Below, one piece after another: positions 1 to 9,024 of a DNA stretch of 64,000 nt; within the stretch, counting starts at the first letter, position 1, and each line of letters opens with the position of its first letter. The notes under the pieces were generated by a model. It saw only the letters and a list, made by a program, of their open reading frames with translations, was not told the origin of the DNA and searched no databases. The stretch comes from Acidovorax sp. sic0104 (GTDB lineage: Bacteria; Pseudomonadota; Gammaproteobacteria; Burkholderiales; Burkholderiaceae_C): the NCBI RefSeq assembly GCF_019219095.1, contig NZ_JAHUWH010000007.1, positions 186,001 through 250,000 of the forward strand, in the 5' to 3' direction. The position numbers and the translations under genes were made by a program.

Positions 1-2
1 AC

Positions 3-650
3 CTGCGGGCCAAGTTGGACAAGAGCATGCCGGGGATCACAATTGACTCACTGCGGGCAACCCAGGTCCCCGGCCTGTACGAAATGGTCTCCGGACCTGA
101 CGTGGCCTACGTGACGGCCGATGGGGTGCACATGATCCAGGGCACCCTCTACAACGTGCAGTCCCGCAAAAACCTGACCGAGCAGAGCCTGTCGGTGTCC
201 CGGGTGAAGCTGATGCAGACGATCGATCCGGCCTCACTGATGGTTTATCCAGCGGTCGGCAAGGAAAAGCACGCGATCACTGTGTTCACCGACCCGTCCT
301 GTGGGTACTGCCGCGCTTTGCACGCCGAGATCCCAAAACTCAACGAGCTGGGTATCACAGTGAAGTACGCGCTCTATGCGCGCAATGGAAATGGCACGCT
401 CACTGGGCGCCAGCTAACCGAGGTGCTGTGCTCGACCGACCAGAAAGCAGAGCTGACGAAGTTCTTCAACGCTTCCACCCGAGATGTGAAGGGCGCCGAG
501 TGCCGGAAGGCCGAGGGACTGGAGCGCATCGCCCGCCTAGCGCCTCAAGTGGGTCTGAAGGGCACCCCGCACATCGTCACGGACAAGGGGGTGGCGTTCT
601 CTGGTTACCAGCCAGCCCAAGAGCTGCTTCGCACCCTGCAAGGTTCCTGA
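3..650 (+). CDS. dsbC: DsbC-type thiol:disulfide isomerase, 5' end outside window
   Basis: The reading frame is open to the left edge, so the N terminus, and probably a signal peptide, are missing; 215 residues are visible. The first part (to about residue 75) resembles the DsbC dimerisation domain, with the typical pattern of a redox partner protein (PGLYEMV, later a glycine-rich strand). The thioredoxin-fold part has the active site CGYC at visible residues 100-103 and a cis-proline motif GTPHIV near the end. DsbC acts in the periplasm and reshuffles wrong disulfides. Conjugation machineries often carry their own copy to mature pilus or mating-pore proteins. Two other Dsb-fold genes follow on the opposite strand, which supports that role. 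Confidence 0.85.
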   Translation: MRAKLDKSMPGITIDSLRATQVPGLYEMVSGPDVAYVTADGVHMIQGTLYNVQSRKNLTEQSLSVSRVKLMQTIDPASLMVYPAVGKEKHAITVFTDPSCGYCRALHAEIPKLNELGITVKYALYARNGNGTLTGRQLTEVLCSTDQKAELTKFFNASTRDVKGAECRKAEGLERIARLAPQVGLKGTPHIVTDKGVAFSGYQPAQELLRTLQGS

Positions 651-689
651 AAGGTTTCTAGGTCCCCTTGGAAATGCGCTCCGGCGCTG

Positions 690-716
690 CTTCGCCGCCT
701 TCGGGCGGTTTTTTTT
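690..716 (+). terminator. Intrinsic terminator after dsbC
   Basis: Stem CCGCC (695-699) and GGCGG (704-708) with a TTCG loop, followed by eight T (709-716). A classical rho-independent terminator. Confidence 0.9.
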
Positions 717-875
717 GGTCATGCATATGCATGGTTTTTCCTAGGGAAACCGTTTTACATGAGCATTTGTCGTTGTAACTAATTGAAAGTTGTCAACAAT
801 CGGGCGAAAATTGAGGCTTGGAGAAAATGTGTGAACATACGAACTAACCGACCACACAAAGGGCGCGGCCTCGAT

Positions 876-1178
876 ATGAGGATTGTGCTGCCCGAGCACG
901 TGCACTTCTCTGATCTGCACCTCCAGCTCGGTACAGGCGGCGATGTGCAAATGGACTGCGGTCCGCTGCGGACCATCTGCGAAGCTTCCGGGATCGACCC
1001 CGAAATGTTCTTCTGCGAGGGTTCAGAGATGAACCTGGCCCACCTGGTTCAGGGTTGGTACCGCGTGCACCTTGCACGCGGCGGCGACCCCGACCCTGTG
1101 TTGGAAGGACTTCACGCCTTCGATGTGATGCCACATTGGAACGGACCACAATTCGTATTCCAGGCGGGGCACGCCTAA
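876..1178 (+). CDS. Conserved-looking hypothetical protein, 100 aa
   Basis: I do not recognise the family. The frame is open from a TTG at 783, but ATG 876 gives a compact 100-residue product beginning MRIVLPEHVHF; there is no strong ribosome binding site for either choice. The sequence has no membrane segment or signal peptide and looks like a small soluble alpha/beta protein with two cysteines (CGPL, CEAS). The gene stands alone between two strong terminators, so it has its own promoter. An A-rich stretch with flanking G/C (about 802-817) lies just upstream. Whether it is a regulator or an accessory to the Dsb genes cannot be told from sequence. Confidence 0.6.
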   Translation: MRIVLPEHVHFSDLHLQLGTGGDVQMDCGPLRTICEASGIDPEMFFCEGSEMNLAHLVQGWYRVHLARGGDPDPVLEGLHAFDVMPHWNGPQFVFQAGHA

Positions 1179-1194
1179 GGCGATCCCAAACGGC

Positions 1195-1230
1195 AAAACG
1201 GCGATGCTTTTTGGAGCATCGCCGTTTTTC
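1195..1230. terminator. Strong bidirectional terminator
   Basis: Perfect 12-bp stem (1197-1208 with 1215-1226), loop of six, then five T on the plus strand and an A run on the other side. It separates convergent genes ending at 1178 and 1254. Confidence 0.9.
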
Positions 1231-1253
1231 TTTGGGGAGGCCAGAGGCCAAGC

Positions 1254-2249
1254 CTACTTGAGCAGAAGTGCCTTCCAGTCCGCCTGGGAGTTGGGGAGGG
1301 GAACGGGCTTCACGCGGTCGCCCTCACCGTCGTACACCAGGGGCAGGGTGGTCAGGCGGGCTAGCAGTGCCTGGGTGGAGTTTTCGTCAATCTGGAAGAT
1401 GCCCGTGCCCACGGCGCGCTTGAGTTTCTCGTCCTTCTTCAGGCGGGTTGGCTCCATCCAGGACGTCGAGCGGCCCCGCTGGGCGAACTCGACCAGCTTC
1501 TCCACTCCCTCACCCGAGAGCCGTTCGTATCCCATGGCGATAGCCATCGCCCCCGTGGAAAGCTCATCCTTGCCTGCCGATACCGGCACGATCCGGATGG
1601 GTCGGGGGCTCGCGCCGCTCTTCACAAGCGACTGGTGCAGGCCGACCACACTCAGGAAGCTGCTCTTGCCGGCATCAGGACCGAGGTCCACCACGAAGGT
1701 GAGGGGTATCGACTTGGACTTCCCGCCCTTGAGCACCATCGCGTGCATGTCCTGCGGGCGCAGCGCCCGCGCTGGGTTGTCAGCCATTTCGCCGCGCACG
1801 TAGCGCTCGACCAGCTGATTCATGTCCCGGTCCTTTTCCATGTCGATCATCATCCCGACCACCAGATAGCGGCGGGACTTGTCGGTGTAGAAGACGAAAA
1901 GCTCCTGGCGGCCCTCGGGGTTCTCCGAGGAAAAGCTGTCGGCCTGGACTACGAAGCCATCGAGGCCCGGGATTGGGGACTCCACCTTGCGGATCACCTT
2001 GGCGTTTTCCAGGCGGGCATCAGCGCTCGCCCCCATCATGGCGTTCAGGCGGTCGGAGTTGCGCAGCCAGTCGGGGACGTCCTTGTCATTCGGGGAGACT
2101 TCGGTGGCCTTGATAGCCGCCGTGGAACCGGTCTTGCTGGGTTGCAGGAAATCGGAGATGCCTGCCGCCGAGGCAAGCCCAGTTGCGGCCGTCAGGGACG
2201 CAACGAGGGCTAGGTTGATCAGGGTGCGGGAGAAGGGTTTAGATTGCAT
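1254..2249 (-). CDS. DsbC/DsbG-like exported protein lacking the CXXC active site
   Basis: The product is 331 residues. ATG at 2249 is chosen because an AGGAGG ribosome binding site sits just upstream and a signal peptide follows (MQSKPFSRTL, hydrophobic 11-20, cleavage near ASA, residue 28). Residues about 85-150 resemble the DsbC/DsbG dimerisation domain (PIPGLDGFVVQ, then YLVVGMMID). Where the thioredoxin domain should carry CPYC after a beta strand, the sequence is FVVDLGPDAGKSSFL, with no cysteine. It therefore cannot do dithiol chemistry by itself and is probably a structural or chaperone-like relative in the periplasm. The start overlaps the DsbA-like gene by 11 bp, so the two are coupled. 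Assignment rests on pattern similarity, not on a database search. Confidence 0.6.
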   Translation of the reverse strand: MQSKPFSRTLINLALVASLTAATGLASAAGISDFLQPSKTGSTAAIKATEVSPNDKDVPDWLRNSDRLNAMMGASADARLENAKVIRKVESPIPGLDGFVVQADSFSSENPEGRQELFVFYTDKSRRYLVVGMMIDMEKDRDMNQLVERYVRGEMADNPARALRPQDMHAMVLKGGKSKSIPLTFVVDLGPDAGKSSFLSVVGLHQSLVKSGASPRPIRIVPVSAGKDELSTGAMAIAMGYERLSGEGVEKLVEFAQRGRSTSWMEPTRLKKDEKLKRAVGTGIFQIDENSTQALLARLTTLPLVYDGEGDRVKPVPLPNSQADWKALLLK

Positions 2250-2961
2250 TGGGACCTCCTTGCATGAGGCGGCTGACCATGCCGTTGAGCAGCAACAGGA
2301 ATTGCTGCGGGTTGCTGTTGGCATGGTCGGGGTTGACGACATAGCGGCCGAGGAGCGCAACCGAGGGCGTCACGGTCACCTTGTAGGTGTTGATGAGCTT
2401 TCCGTGCTCTGGAACCCGCTTCTGCAGCACGGCGCCCTTCGAGTGCAGGAAGGTCTGCATGGCCTTGAAGTCCACTCCAACGGAAACGAGGGTCTTCAGG
2501 ACGTCCTCAAGGGTGATGGCGCCCATGGCGGGCTTGCCCGTGTCGGCGTCTCCCTGCAGCATCGTGTACATGGAAAAGTCGTAGAGCGGCACCTTGGCTG
2601 GCGCGAGCGCCTGCGCGATCAGACGCCCGTAGACGGCCAGCACCTGGTTGTCGTTGTCCACGCTCGTGATCAACGGGGTGGCGTCGAAGCGGTAGGGGTT
2701 GGGCAGAGTGGAGCCCCACTGCGTTAGGCCGTTGTGGTAACTCCGGCAGTACGGGCAGTCGTAGGAGAACAGGAAGCGCACCCTGTTTGTGTCGCCTTGC
2801 ACCGTTGGGGTGACAAGATCGTAGGGCTTGCTCGAAATCCCCGGTTCCTGTTTGCCCGTGCCCGCTGCCCCCTGTGCCCAGGCGGTACTCCCGAAAAAAG
2901 GGCTGGCCACGAGGGCGGCGATGGTGGCCAGGGACTGGCGCCTATGGTTTGGTCGTTGCAT
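2239..2961 (-). CDS. DsbA-like thiol:disulfide oxidoreductase, exported
   Basis: The product is 240 residues with a signal peptide (residues 1 to about 29, ending AWA). The active site CPYC lies at residues 69-72 in a FLFSYDCPYC strand-loop typical of DsbA/DsbC folds, and VTVTPSV near residue 200 is the cis-proline loop. It would oxidise or isomerise disulfides of exported transfer proteins. It lies between a GspE-type ATPase upstream (18 bp gap) and the cysteine-less DsbC-like gene downstream (11 bp overlap), forming one minus-strand operon. Which Dsb subfamily it belongs to is not certain. Confidence 0.75.
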   Translation of the reverse strand: MQRPNHRRQSLATIAALVASPFFGSTAWAQGAAGTGKQEPGISSKPYDLVTPTVQGDTNRVRFLFSYDCPYCRSYHNGLTQWGSTLPNPYRFDATPLITSVDNDNQVLAVYGRLIAQALAPAKVPLYDFSMYTMLQGDADTGKPAMGAITLEDVLKTLVSVGVDFKAMQTFLHSKGAVLQKRVPEHGKLINTYKVTVTPSVALLGRYVVNPDHANSNPQQFLLLLNGMVSRLMQGGPNAI

Positions 2962-2979
2962 AGTGCTGAGTTGCGATGC

Positions 2980-4263
2980 CTAGTCTTGCGAGGCGGCGGT
3001 CAAAGAAATGGCTTGTTGAAGGGTGGTGATGCCGGCGACAGCCAACTCCATCGCGGCGTGGCCCAGCGTTCGATACTGGGGTTGAAGTTTGGCGGCGCGC
3101 ATGAGGGCTTTGAGATCGCGCTCTTCACATGCGAGGCGCGTTTCCTTGGTGGCCAGGATCAGCTCGAAGACCGGGGTGAGCCCAACCATGCCTTCCGCGC
3201 AGCCCTTGTGGTCACAGCCCTGGCGGTTGATGCTGTAAACAACGCGGCAGCCCTGGATCGCATCCTCGTCCATGCCGGCGTTACGCATCTGTTTGCGCTC
3301 GTAGTCGCCCACTTCGTGGGGCACGCGACAGTTCGGGCAGACCTTTTGCACCAGGCGCTGCGCCAGAAAGCCGCCCATGCAGGCGCTGAGCACGTTGGGG
3401 GCGACGTTCAGGTCCAGCATGCGGGACATCGACACAGCCGCGCTATTGGTGTGCAGGGTGGAGAGCACGATATGGCCCGTCAGAGCAGCCTGGGCCGCTG
3501 TGCGGGCGGTTTCGGAGTCCCGGACCTCGCCGACCAGGATGATTTCCGGGTCCTGGCGCAAAAACGCCTTCAGCGCCTGACCGAAATCCATCCGGACGGT
3601 CGTTGCGCATTGCATCAGGCCCTGGACCCGGTACTCGATGGGGTCCTCGATCGTCACGATCTTCACCTCTGGCTGGTTCAGCTCCTGAAGGATTCCATAC
3701 AGCGTGGTCGTCTTTCCGGATCCGGTGGGGCCGGTGACTAGAAACAGACCCTCGGGCTGGCGAATGATGTGACGGATCCCCTCCCGAACCAGCTCGGGCA
3801 TGCTGATCTGGTCGAGCGTCATCAGGTTTTTGGCTTGATCCAGCAACCGGCAGACGATGGAAGCCCCGTGGTCGGAGGGAACGATGCTGATCCGCACGTC
3901 CACCATGCGCCCATCGACGTCAAAGCGGATGGAGGTATCGACCGGCTCCAGAGAGTCCATCAGGGGCCGCTTCCCCTTCATGCGGATGAGGCGGTTCACT
4001 TCCCGGGACATCTGCTTGGTGTGCTCGGAGTGCTGGTGTAGGTCCCCTGCCAGGCGCCGACGAACAATCATCCGGCCTTCCTGGTCCTCGAAGTGGATGT
4101 CGCTCACGCGCATTCGGGCGCTGTCCCGGAAAAGGTCGTTCAAGAATTTGACCGCCTGCAGGTCGGTCGAACTCGAAGAGATGAACTCGGTTGGCTCAGC
4201 TTCGATCTCGTGGTGTACCCGCCCCGTCCTCTGGGGCATGCCATGGGTGGCGTTGTAGCTCAT
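2980..4263 (-). CDS. GspE/PilB/PilT-family secretion ATPase
   Basis: The product is 427 residues. Visible features of the type II/IV secretion ATPase family are Walker A GPTGSGKTTT near residues 177-186, an Asp box with VTIEDPIEYRV, Walker B region ILVGEVRDSET, a His box (VLSTLHTNSA) and a C-terminal cysteine cluster (CPNC, then CDHKGC). It lacks the long N-terminal MshEN domain carried by the second ATPase of this element (17,666-19,189). It hydrolyses ATP at the inner membrane to drive assembly or retraction of a pilus-like fibre. It heads a minus-strand operon with the Dsb-like genes. An extension or retraction partner of the other ATPase is an inference. Confidence 0.85.
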   Translation of the reverse strand: MSYNATHGMPQRTGRVHHEIEAEPTEFISSSSTDLQAVKFLNDLFRDSARMRVSDIHFEDQEGRMIVRRRLAGDLHQHSEHTKQMSREVNRLIRMKGKRPLMDSLEPVDTSIRFDVDGRMVDVRISIVPSDHGASIVCRLLDQAKNLMTLDQISMPELVREGIRHIIRQPEGLFLVTGPTGSGKTTTLYGILQELNQPEVKIVTIEDPIEYRVQGLMQCATTVRMDFGQALKAFLRQDPEIILVGEVRDSETARTAAQAALTGHIVLSTLHTNSAAVSMSRMLDLNVAPNVLSACMGGFLAQRLVQKVCPNCRVPHEVGDYERKQMRNAGMDEDAIQGCRVVYSINRQGCDHKGCAEGMVGLTPVFELILATKETRLACEERDLKALMRAAKLQPQYRTLGHAAMELAVAGITTLQQAISLTAASQD

Positions 4264-4507
4264 TCAGGCTTCTTTCATTGAGGCGCTGATTTTCGCCGCA
4301 GGGCACCTTAAAGTCAATGAAATGCAGCGAGAAACGCAACCGCACACCGCCCGAAAAAATGTCGCTCAATTCCGACATTCATTAATCAATGATTGAATGA
4401 AATTGCTAATGAAATGCGAATGAACGACAATGGAGTCATGCCCAGTCGCCCCTGACTGCGCTGCCCGCCCCGCAGGCAAGATGCGGGGATCGTCCCTTGG
4501 AGCACCC
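4264..4507. other. Divergent intergenic region
   Basis: The region lies between the minus-strand ATPase operon and the plus-strand gene at 4508. It is AT-richer than its surroundings (about 4310-4430) and holds several ATTCATT/AATGAAT repeats and an A-tract flanked by G/C (4348-4364). It is probably a divergent promoter region; no clear sigma-70 box could be fixed. Confidence 0.4.
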
Positions 4508-4861
4508 ATGAATCTCGGTACCACCGACCGAGGCTTGCCAGAGAATGCAGCGCGCACTGGCATCCTGAATCTGATCTTTCGAGCCGACGAGGCCCGCCGT
4601 ATCGCGCGCTTCGTCCGCATAGAGCGCAGCAACGAGCTGGTGGGCGATCTCATCCGCAGTGCCAAGGCGCGAGGCGACGCCGAGGCCCACGCGTTGCTCG
4701 CCGAGCTGCGACTCAACCTCCGCCATGACTTGGCTGATGCCAACTGCGCTTACGTCGAGGGTGACGCACAGGTGCGGCAGTTCGTTGCTACTGCTCCCTC
4801 TATGACCATTTCTGCGCGTGCCGTTTCGCGGATGAAAGGACTTTTCACGTGGATTCGTTGA
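4508..4861 (+). CDS. Unknown protein, 117 aa
   Basis: The family is not recognised. ATG 4508 is preferred over upstream in-frame codons because GGAG lies seven bases before it. The product is soluble and helical, with an Arg-rich stretch (RADEARRIARFVRIERSNELV) that could contact nucleic acid; this is only a composition impression. The stop overlaps the GTG start of the next gene by 13 bp, so the two are translationally coupled. With the 1087-residue helicase that follows, they form a three-gene operon. Confidence 0.6.
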   Translation: MNLGTTDRGLPENAARTGILNLIFRADEARRIARFVRIERSNELVGDLIRSAKARGDAEAHALLAELRLNLRHDLADANCAYVEGDAQVRQFVATAPSMTISARAVSRMKGLFTWIR

Positions 4862-5739
4862 CCCTTCGTGCTGCCCGGAGCGAGGACGGGATCTACCAAG
4901 TGTCGTGGCAATGGGCACGCGGCAATCAGCGAGTGCCGAGTGTTGGCGTCCTGCACGTATCCGTTGACGAAAAGTGGACGAAGGACCGTGCGGCTCTGGC
5001 AGAACTGCGGGCTATCTTTCACCTGCTGCACGAGCGCGAGATCCACGGAAACAAGCGCCTGGGCGGCAACGTCGCAATTCGGGTGTCGGACAACATCATC
5101 GTGCAGGCCCTGCAGAAAAAGTCACTCAAGGTGAACGGTGTTGGCAGGGCAGTAGCTACTACTACCCCGGTGGTACCAGCAGTGGAGTTTTTGGCGACGA
5201 AGTATTTCGAGGCGGAGGTTTCGCTCGCCAAGTGGGTTGATCCCACGGAGTACAGGCAGTTCGAGGCCGCAAGCATTGCGATGGGGCAAGCGGTACCCGT
5301 GGTGCTGGTGGACTGTCCCCTGATTGGCCAACCGGTGCGCATCAGTCGCCACGCCATGAATAGGTACATCGCTCGCATTGACCAGAAGCTGCACAAGCTC
5401 GACGAAAACGACCTGACGAAAGTGCCAAATGGGCGTTGGCCTGCGGCGTGGGGCTGGTTCAACCGTGTGCTTGTCAACGCCAATCTGCAAGAGGCCCTTG
5501 TTAGCCAACGAGGGCGTGAGAAGGTTGCAGCGAAGTACGGCGAAGGCACGCGCTACCTCCGCTTCCCGGACGCCAACAACGCGATCTTCGTCGTGCGAAC
5601 GGACGAGCGAGGACCGGTGCTCGCCACTGTGCTGCTGGAGGATCTCTACAACCCGTTCTTTGAGCGTGCACCAGTCATGAAGGGCCAGCAACTCATGACT
5701 TCGGCGAATGCCATGGTGAAGCGGGCTGGACTTTCCTAG
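4849..5739 (+). CDS. Unknown protein, 296 aa, possible RNase H-like N terminus
   Basis: GTG start at 4849, overlapping the previous gene. The N-terminal 90 residues alternate strands and a helix (GVLHVSVDE, then LAELRAIFHLLHER, then GNVAIRVSDN) in an order that recalls an RNase H-like fold, but the expected acidic catalytic set is not evident. The C-terminal half (residues 165-290) has no pattern I recognise. It lies 21 bp upstream of the large helicase and is probably cotranscribed with it, so a nucleic-acid role is plausible. It could equally be a defence or plasmid-maintenance component. Confidence 0.55.
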   Translation: MDSLTLRAARSEDGIYQVSWQWARGNQRVPSVGVLHVSVDEKWTKDRAALAELRAIFHLLHEREIHGNKRLGGNVAIRVSDNIIVQALQKKSLKVNGVGRAVATTTPVVPAVEFLATKYFEAEVSLAKWVDPTEYRQFEAASIAMGQAVPVVLVDCPLIGQPVRISRHAMNRYIARIDQKLHKLDENDLTKVPNGRWPAAWGWFNRVLVNANLQEALVSQRGREKVAAKYGEGTRYLRFPDANNAIFVVRTDERGPVLATVLLEDLYNPFFERAPVMKGQQLMTSANAMVKRAGLS

Positions 5740-5760
5740 CCCATACCGAGGAGAAGAGAT

Positions 5761-8700
5761 ATGACGATGAAGCACGAGAACATTCTGGGGTTCTGGCATG
5801 CGCTGGAAGCGATGACTGCTCAGGAGGTGGCTCGGGTGGATGCGATGGATCCCTGCAGCCCGGTCTACGGCCTTGGCCTGGACGATGGTTCTGGAGTTCC
5901 GTGGCAGGCAGCGGCGCATGCTCGGAAGGCCGTCGAGAGGGGCTACGAGTGGAAATACTCGGCCCAATGCGGGGTCTACGGCATCGACACCGTGACTGCC
6001 ATGCTGCTTCGTCACTTCGGCGGCGACATAAGTCGTTGGTACGAGAGCAGTGGAGGGCGAGCGCGACTATTCGATTTGAGCTTTGACAGCAACGGTCTGC
6101 CCCTCGGCCACACCTTCGCCCTGTCGCTCTCAGCATGGTCTGCGGGGCAGATCCTGCGAGACGGCGGTGGCGCTCATCTTCTGCAGACTGGTGGCGTGGC
6201 TGCATTGGACGGCCTGCCAATGCCTGAGCATTCCATCCCTGATGTCACGAGTGGCTTCCCCGCCTTCGATACGCTCTCGCGCCACCTGGCACAGTGGATC
6301 GTGTTCGAGTCCCACCGGCTGCGTGAGTCCGCAATTGCGGCAGATACCCAGTGGCTGGCGGCCTTGGTGCAGGACGTGTCGCAACGGTTGTTTGGGCGAG
6401 GCCTGGAGGTGCCACTGGACGAGTTGTGCCGCATCCGCGCCGCGCAGGTGAAGCTTGGTCGCGAGGATTCACAGCAGAGCCAAGCTCGCGCGACGCAAGA
6501 ATTTGACATTCTGAGCAGCTTCTTTGTAGAAGACCTCCTGCGGGTGCGAAAGGCGGTCGCTGCAGGCAACGCTGGAAAGGCGCTGCAGGATTTCCTGACC
6601 GCAGGACAGGGCAAGAAAGCTCCACCGCGTGTCGATGTCCGAGCGTCCGAGAACATTCCGCATCTGGAAGCTGCTCTGCGACCCAGCCGAATGCCAGCAG
6701 GCCGTTGGCCATCGGACCACGCCCTGGTGCTCAGTCAACAGCTGGCCGTCAATGAAGCGTGGGCAAAGCTACGTGCTGGAACTGGCGTGTTTGCGGTTAA
6801 CGGGCCGCCTGGCACGGGCAAGACGACGCTGTTGCGCGACGTGGTGGCGGCAGTCGTCACCGAACGCGCTTCCATTCTCATCAAGGGAGGGGCCGGTTTG
6901 ATCGGAGCCAAGTTAGCCCACCGGCTGGGAGATACCTGGGTTCCCTACTACCCACTCCACGATAGCCTGCAGGGACACTCGATCGTCATCGCGTCATCAA
7001 ACAACGGGGCGGTGAATCAGATCACCACGGAGATCCCCGGAGAGGGCGCAGTGCCAAAGCGAGTGATTGATGGAGCGGACTACTTCAGCGCGGTGGCGAG
7101 CAGTGTGATCGGCAAGAAGGCTTGGGGGCTCGTCGCAGCTCCGCTGGGCAAGCGCTCCAACCGCTCGGAGTTTCTCCGGGCGTTCTGGTGGAACAAGACA
7201 GGCCAGCGGGATCACCGGGACGAGCCGGTGAGCCCCGGCTTGCGGGAACTCCTTTCCAAGTTGCAAGCCAGGACCATTGCCCCGGCACTCAGCTGGGATG
7301 TGGCAGTGCTTCAGTACAAACGGGCACAGGAAAAAGAAAAGAGCTTTCGCGCTGCGCTTGAGAAAGCGGCTCGGCGGCCGGAGCGGATTGCATCCCTGCG
7401 AGCCAGAGCATCGAGCGACGAGGCGCGGCTTGCCGCCATGGAAACCAGTTTGGCCGAACGCGAAAAGCTGCTGCTCGGGCTTGGCGAACGCTTGACCACC
7501 GTTGATCGCCAACGGGTTGATTCCCTCGCAAGGCGTGCGATCGTTGACGGCCAGATCGAATCCCATCGCCAAGACCGGCCCGGTGTACTGGAACTGCTGT
7601 TCACCATCGGGAAGGCGCAAAAGGGGTGGCGGGCACGTCTGGACCAGCTTCGTGCGGATGGTGATGCGGTCGCGGCGGAGTGGCCTGCTTTGGACAAAGC
7701 GCGTGGGGCGATTCTGCGGGACCAGGAGAAAACCAGGGACGTGCTTCGCGAGATCGAGGCGCAAGCGGCCCGTCTTGATGAAGAGCTGGACGCAACGATC
7801 GCCGCGCTGGAGGATGAGCAGGGGTACCTGCAGGCCGATGTCAGGGTGCTTGGCGCGCTCTGGCCTCGCCTGGATGTTTCGGACGATCAACGGGAGCGTA
7901 TTGAGCCCTGGGCGCACCCTGAGTGGGGTCGCGCTCGGGAAGACCTCTTTTTGTCCGCGCTGGCTGTGCACCGCGCTTTCATCGAGCACCATCCCACTGA
8001 AATGCTTGCCAATCTGGGGCTGGCCTGTGACTGGCTCTCCGGAAAACAGATGCCGCCAGAGCTGGCGCGCATTGCGCTCGATTCGCTGGCGCTGGTGGTG
8101 CCGGCGATATCGACCACCTTTGCTTCGGTGTCCCGCATGTTCTCCCAGGTGACGCAAGAGAGCATCGGCTATCTTCTGATCGACGAAGCTGGTCAGGCGC
8201 TGCCCCCGCATGCGGTGGGTGCAATCTGGCGGTCACGTCGAGCCATTGTTGTGGGCGATCCTCGTCAGCTGGAGCCGGTGTTCACGGTCCCGTCCCAAGT
8301 CGAGTCAGCCATCGCAGGGCTCTACAAGCTGAGTCAACAGTGGATGCCGAGCAACGCCTCGGTGCAGGCGCTCGCCGATCAAGGCGCCACGTGGGGCACA
8401 TGGTTGCCGGGGGACCGAGGCGACTTGGAGTGGGTGGGGTGCCCCTTGCGTTTGCATCGTCGATGCGATGAGCCCGCGTTCAGCATCTCAAACGAATTAG
8501 CCTACGGGGGGATGATGGTGTTAGGCAAGGCCCCGCCTGTGTCCGATGGACCGCTCATCCCAAGCGGGTGGATCGACGTTCGGGGCACCACCAGCGAAGG
8601 ACACTGGATCAAGGAAGAGGGTGATGCGGTTCGCGCCTTGCTGGCGGAGCTGATCGGAAACCGAGGCGCAACGCCGGACCAGATTGCGATGATCAGCCCA

Positions 8701-9024
8701 TTCAAGGACTGTGCGAACCGCCTTAAGGCAATGGCCTCCGGCTATGGGATCGCGCCTGGCCGCGCCGGCACTGTCCACACCGCCCAGGGGAAAGAGGCTG
8801 ACATCGTGGTGGTGGTGCTGGGAGGAGATCCTCGGCTCCCAGGTGCGAAAGCTTGGGCAGCTGCCAAGCCGAACCTACTGAACGTGGCGGTGTCGCGGAT
8901 GAAGAAGCGCCTCTACGTCGTGGGGAACCGCCAGGAATGGGCGAAACATAAGCACTTCTCGACCCTGCATGAGCATCTGGGTGCGATCACTTGTCGATCC
9001 GGGGCAGCGAACCGCGAAGAATGA
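5761..9024 (+). CDS. Large SF1 helicase (Upf1/Dna2-like AAA_11/AAA_12 type)
   Basis: The product is 1087 residues. An N-terminal domain of about 300 residues has no recognised motif. Then come Walker A GPPGTGKTT (about residues 348-356), a long charged helical insertion (about 520-690, probable coiled coil), Walker B LIDEAGQA near 806, VGDPRQLEPV near 830, and the C-terminal motifs TVHTAQGKEAD (about 1005) and AVSRMKKRLYVV. This order is typical of Upf1-like superfamily 1B helicases, which unwind DNA or RNA 5' to 3'. It is preceded by an AGGAGA ribosome binding site. The 3' end overlaps the convergent repressor gene by 38 bp. A role in processing transferred DNA or in defence is inferred only. 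Confidence 0.75.
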   Translation: MTMKHENILGFWHALEAMTAQEVARVDAMDPCSPVYGLGLDDGSGVPWQAAAHARKAVERGYEWKYSAQCGVYGIDTVTAMLLRHFGGDISRWYESSGGRARLFDLSFDSNGLPLGHTFALSLSAWSAGQILRDGGGAHLLQTGGVAALDGLPMPEHSIPDVTSGFPAFDTLSRHLAQWIVFESHRLRESAIAADTQWLAALVQDVSQRLFGRGLEVPLDELCRIRAAQVKLGREDSQQSQARATQEFDILSSFFVEDLLRVRKAVAAGNAGKALQDFLTAGQGKKAPPRVDVRASENIPHLEAALRPSRMPAGRWPSDHALVLSQQLAVNEAWAKLRAGTGVFAVNGPPGTGKTTLLRDVVAAVVTERASILIKGGAGLIGAKLAHRLGDTWVPYYPLHDSLQGHSIVIASSNNGAVNQITTEIPGEGAVPKRVIDGADYFSAVASSVIGKKAWGLVAAPLGKRSNRSEFLRAFWWNKTGQRDHRDEPVSPGLRELLSKLQARTIAPALSWDVAVLQYKRAQEKEKSFRAALEKAARRPERIASLRARASSDEARLAAMETSLAEREKLLLGLGERLTTVDRQRVDSLARRAIVDGQIESHRQDRPGVLELLFTIGKAQKGWRARLDQLRADGDAVAAEWPALDKARGAILRDQEKTRDVLREIEAQAARLDEELDATIAALEDEQGYLQADVRVLGALWPRLDVSDDQRERIEPWAHPEWGRAREDLFLSALAVHRAFIEHHPTEMLANLGLACDWLSGKQMPPELARIALDSLALVVPAISTTFASVSRMFSQVTQESIGYLLIDEAGQALPPHAVGAIWRSRRAIVVGDPRQLEPVFTVPSQVESAIAGLYKLSQQWMPSNASVQALADQGATWGTWLPGDRGDLEWVGCPLRLHRRCDEPAFSISNELAYGGMMVLGKAPPVSDGPLIPSGWIDVRGTTSEGHWIKEEGDAVRALLAELIGNRGATPDQIAMISPFKDCANRLKAMASGYGIAPGRAGTVHTAQGKEADIVVVVLGGDPRLPGAKAWAAAKPNLLNVAVSRMKKRLYVVGNRQEWAKHKHFSTLHEHLGAITCRSGAANREE

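Noticed and set aside
6997..8211. Long minus-strand frame inside the SF1 helicase gene
   Set aside because: Shadow of the helicase reading frame; no ribosome site and no family pattern.
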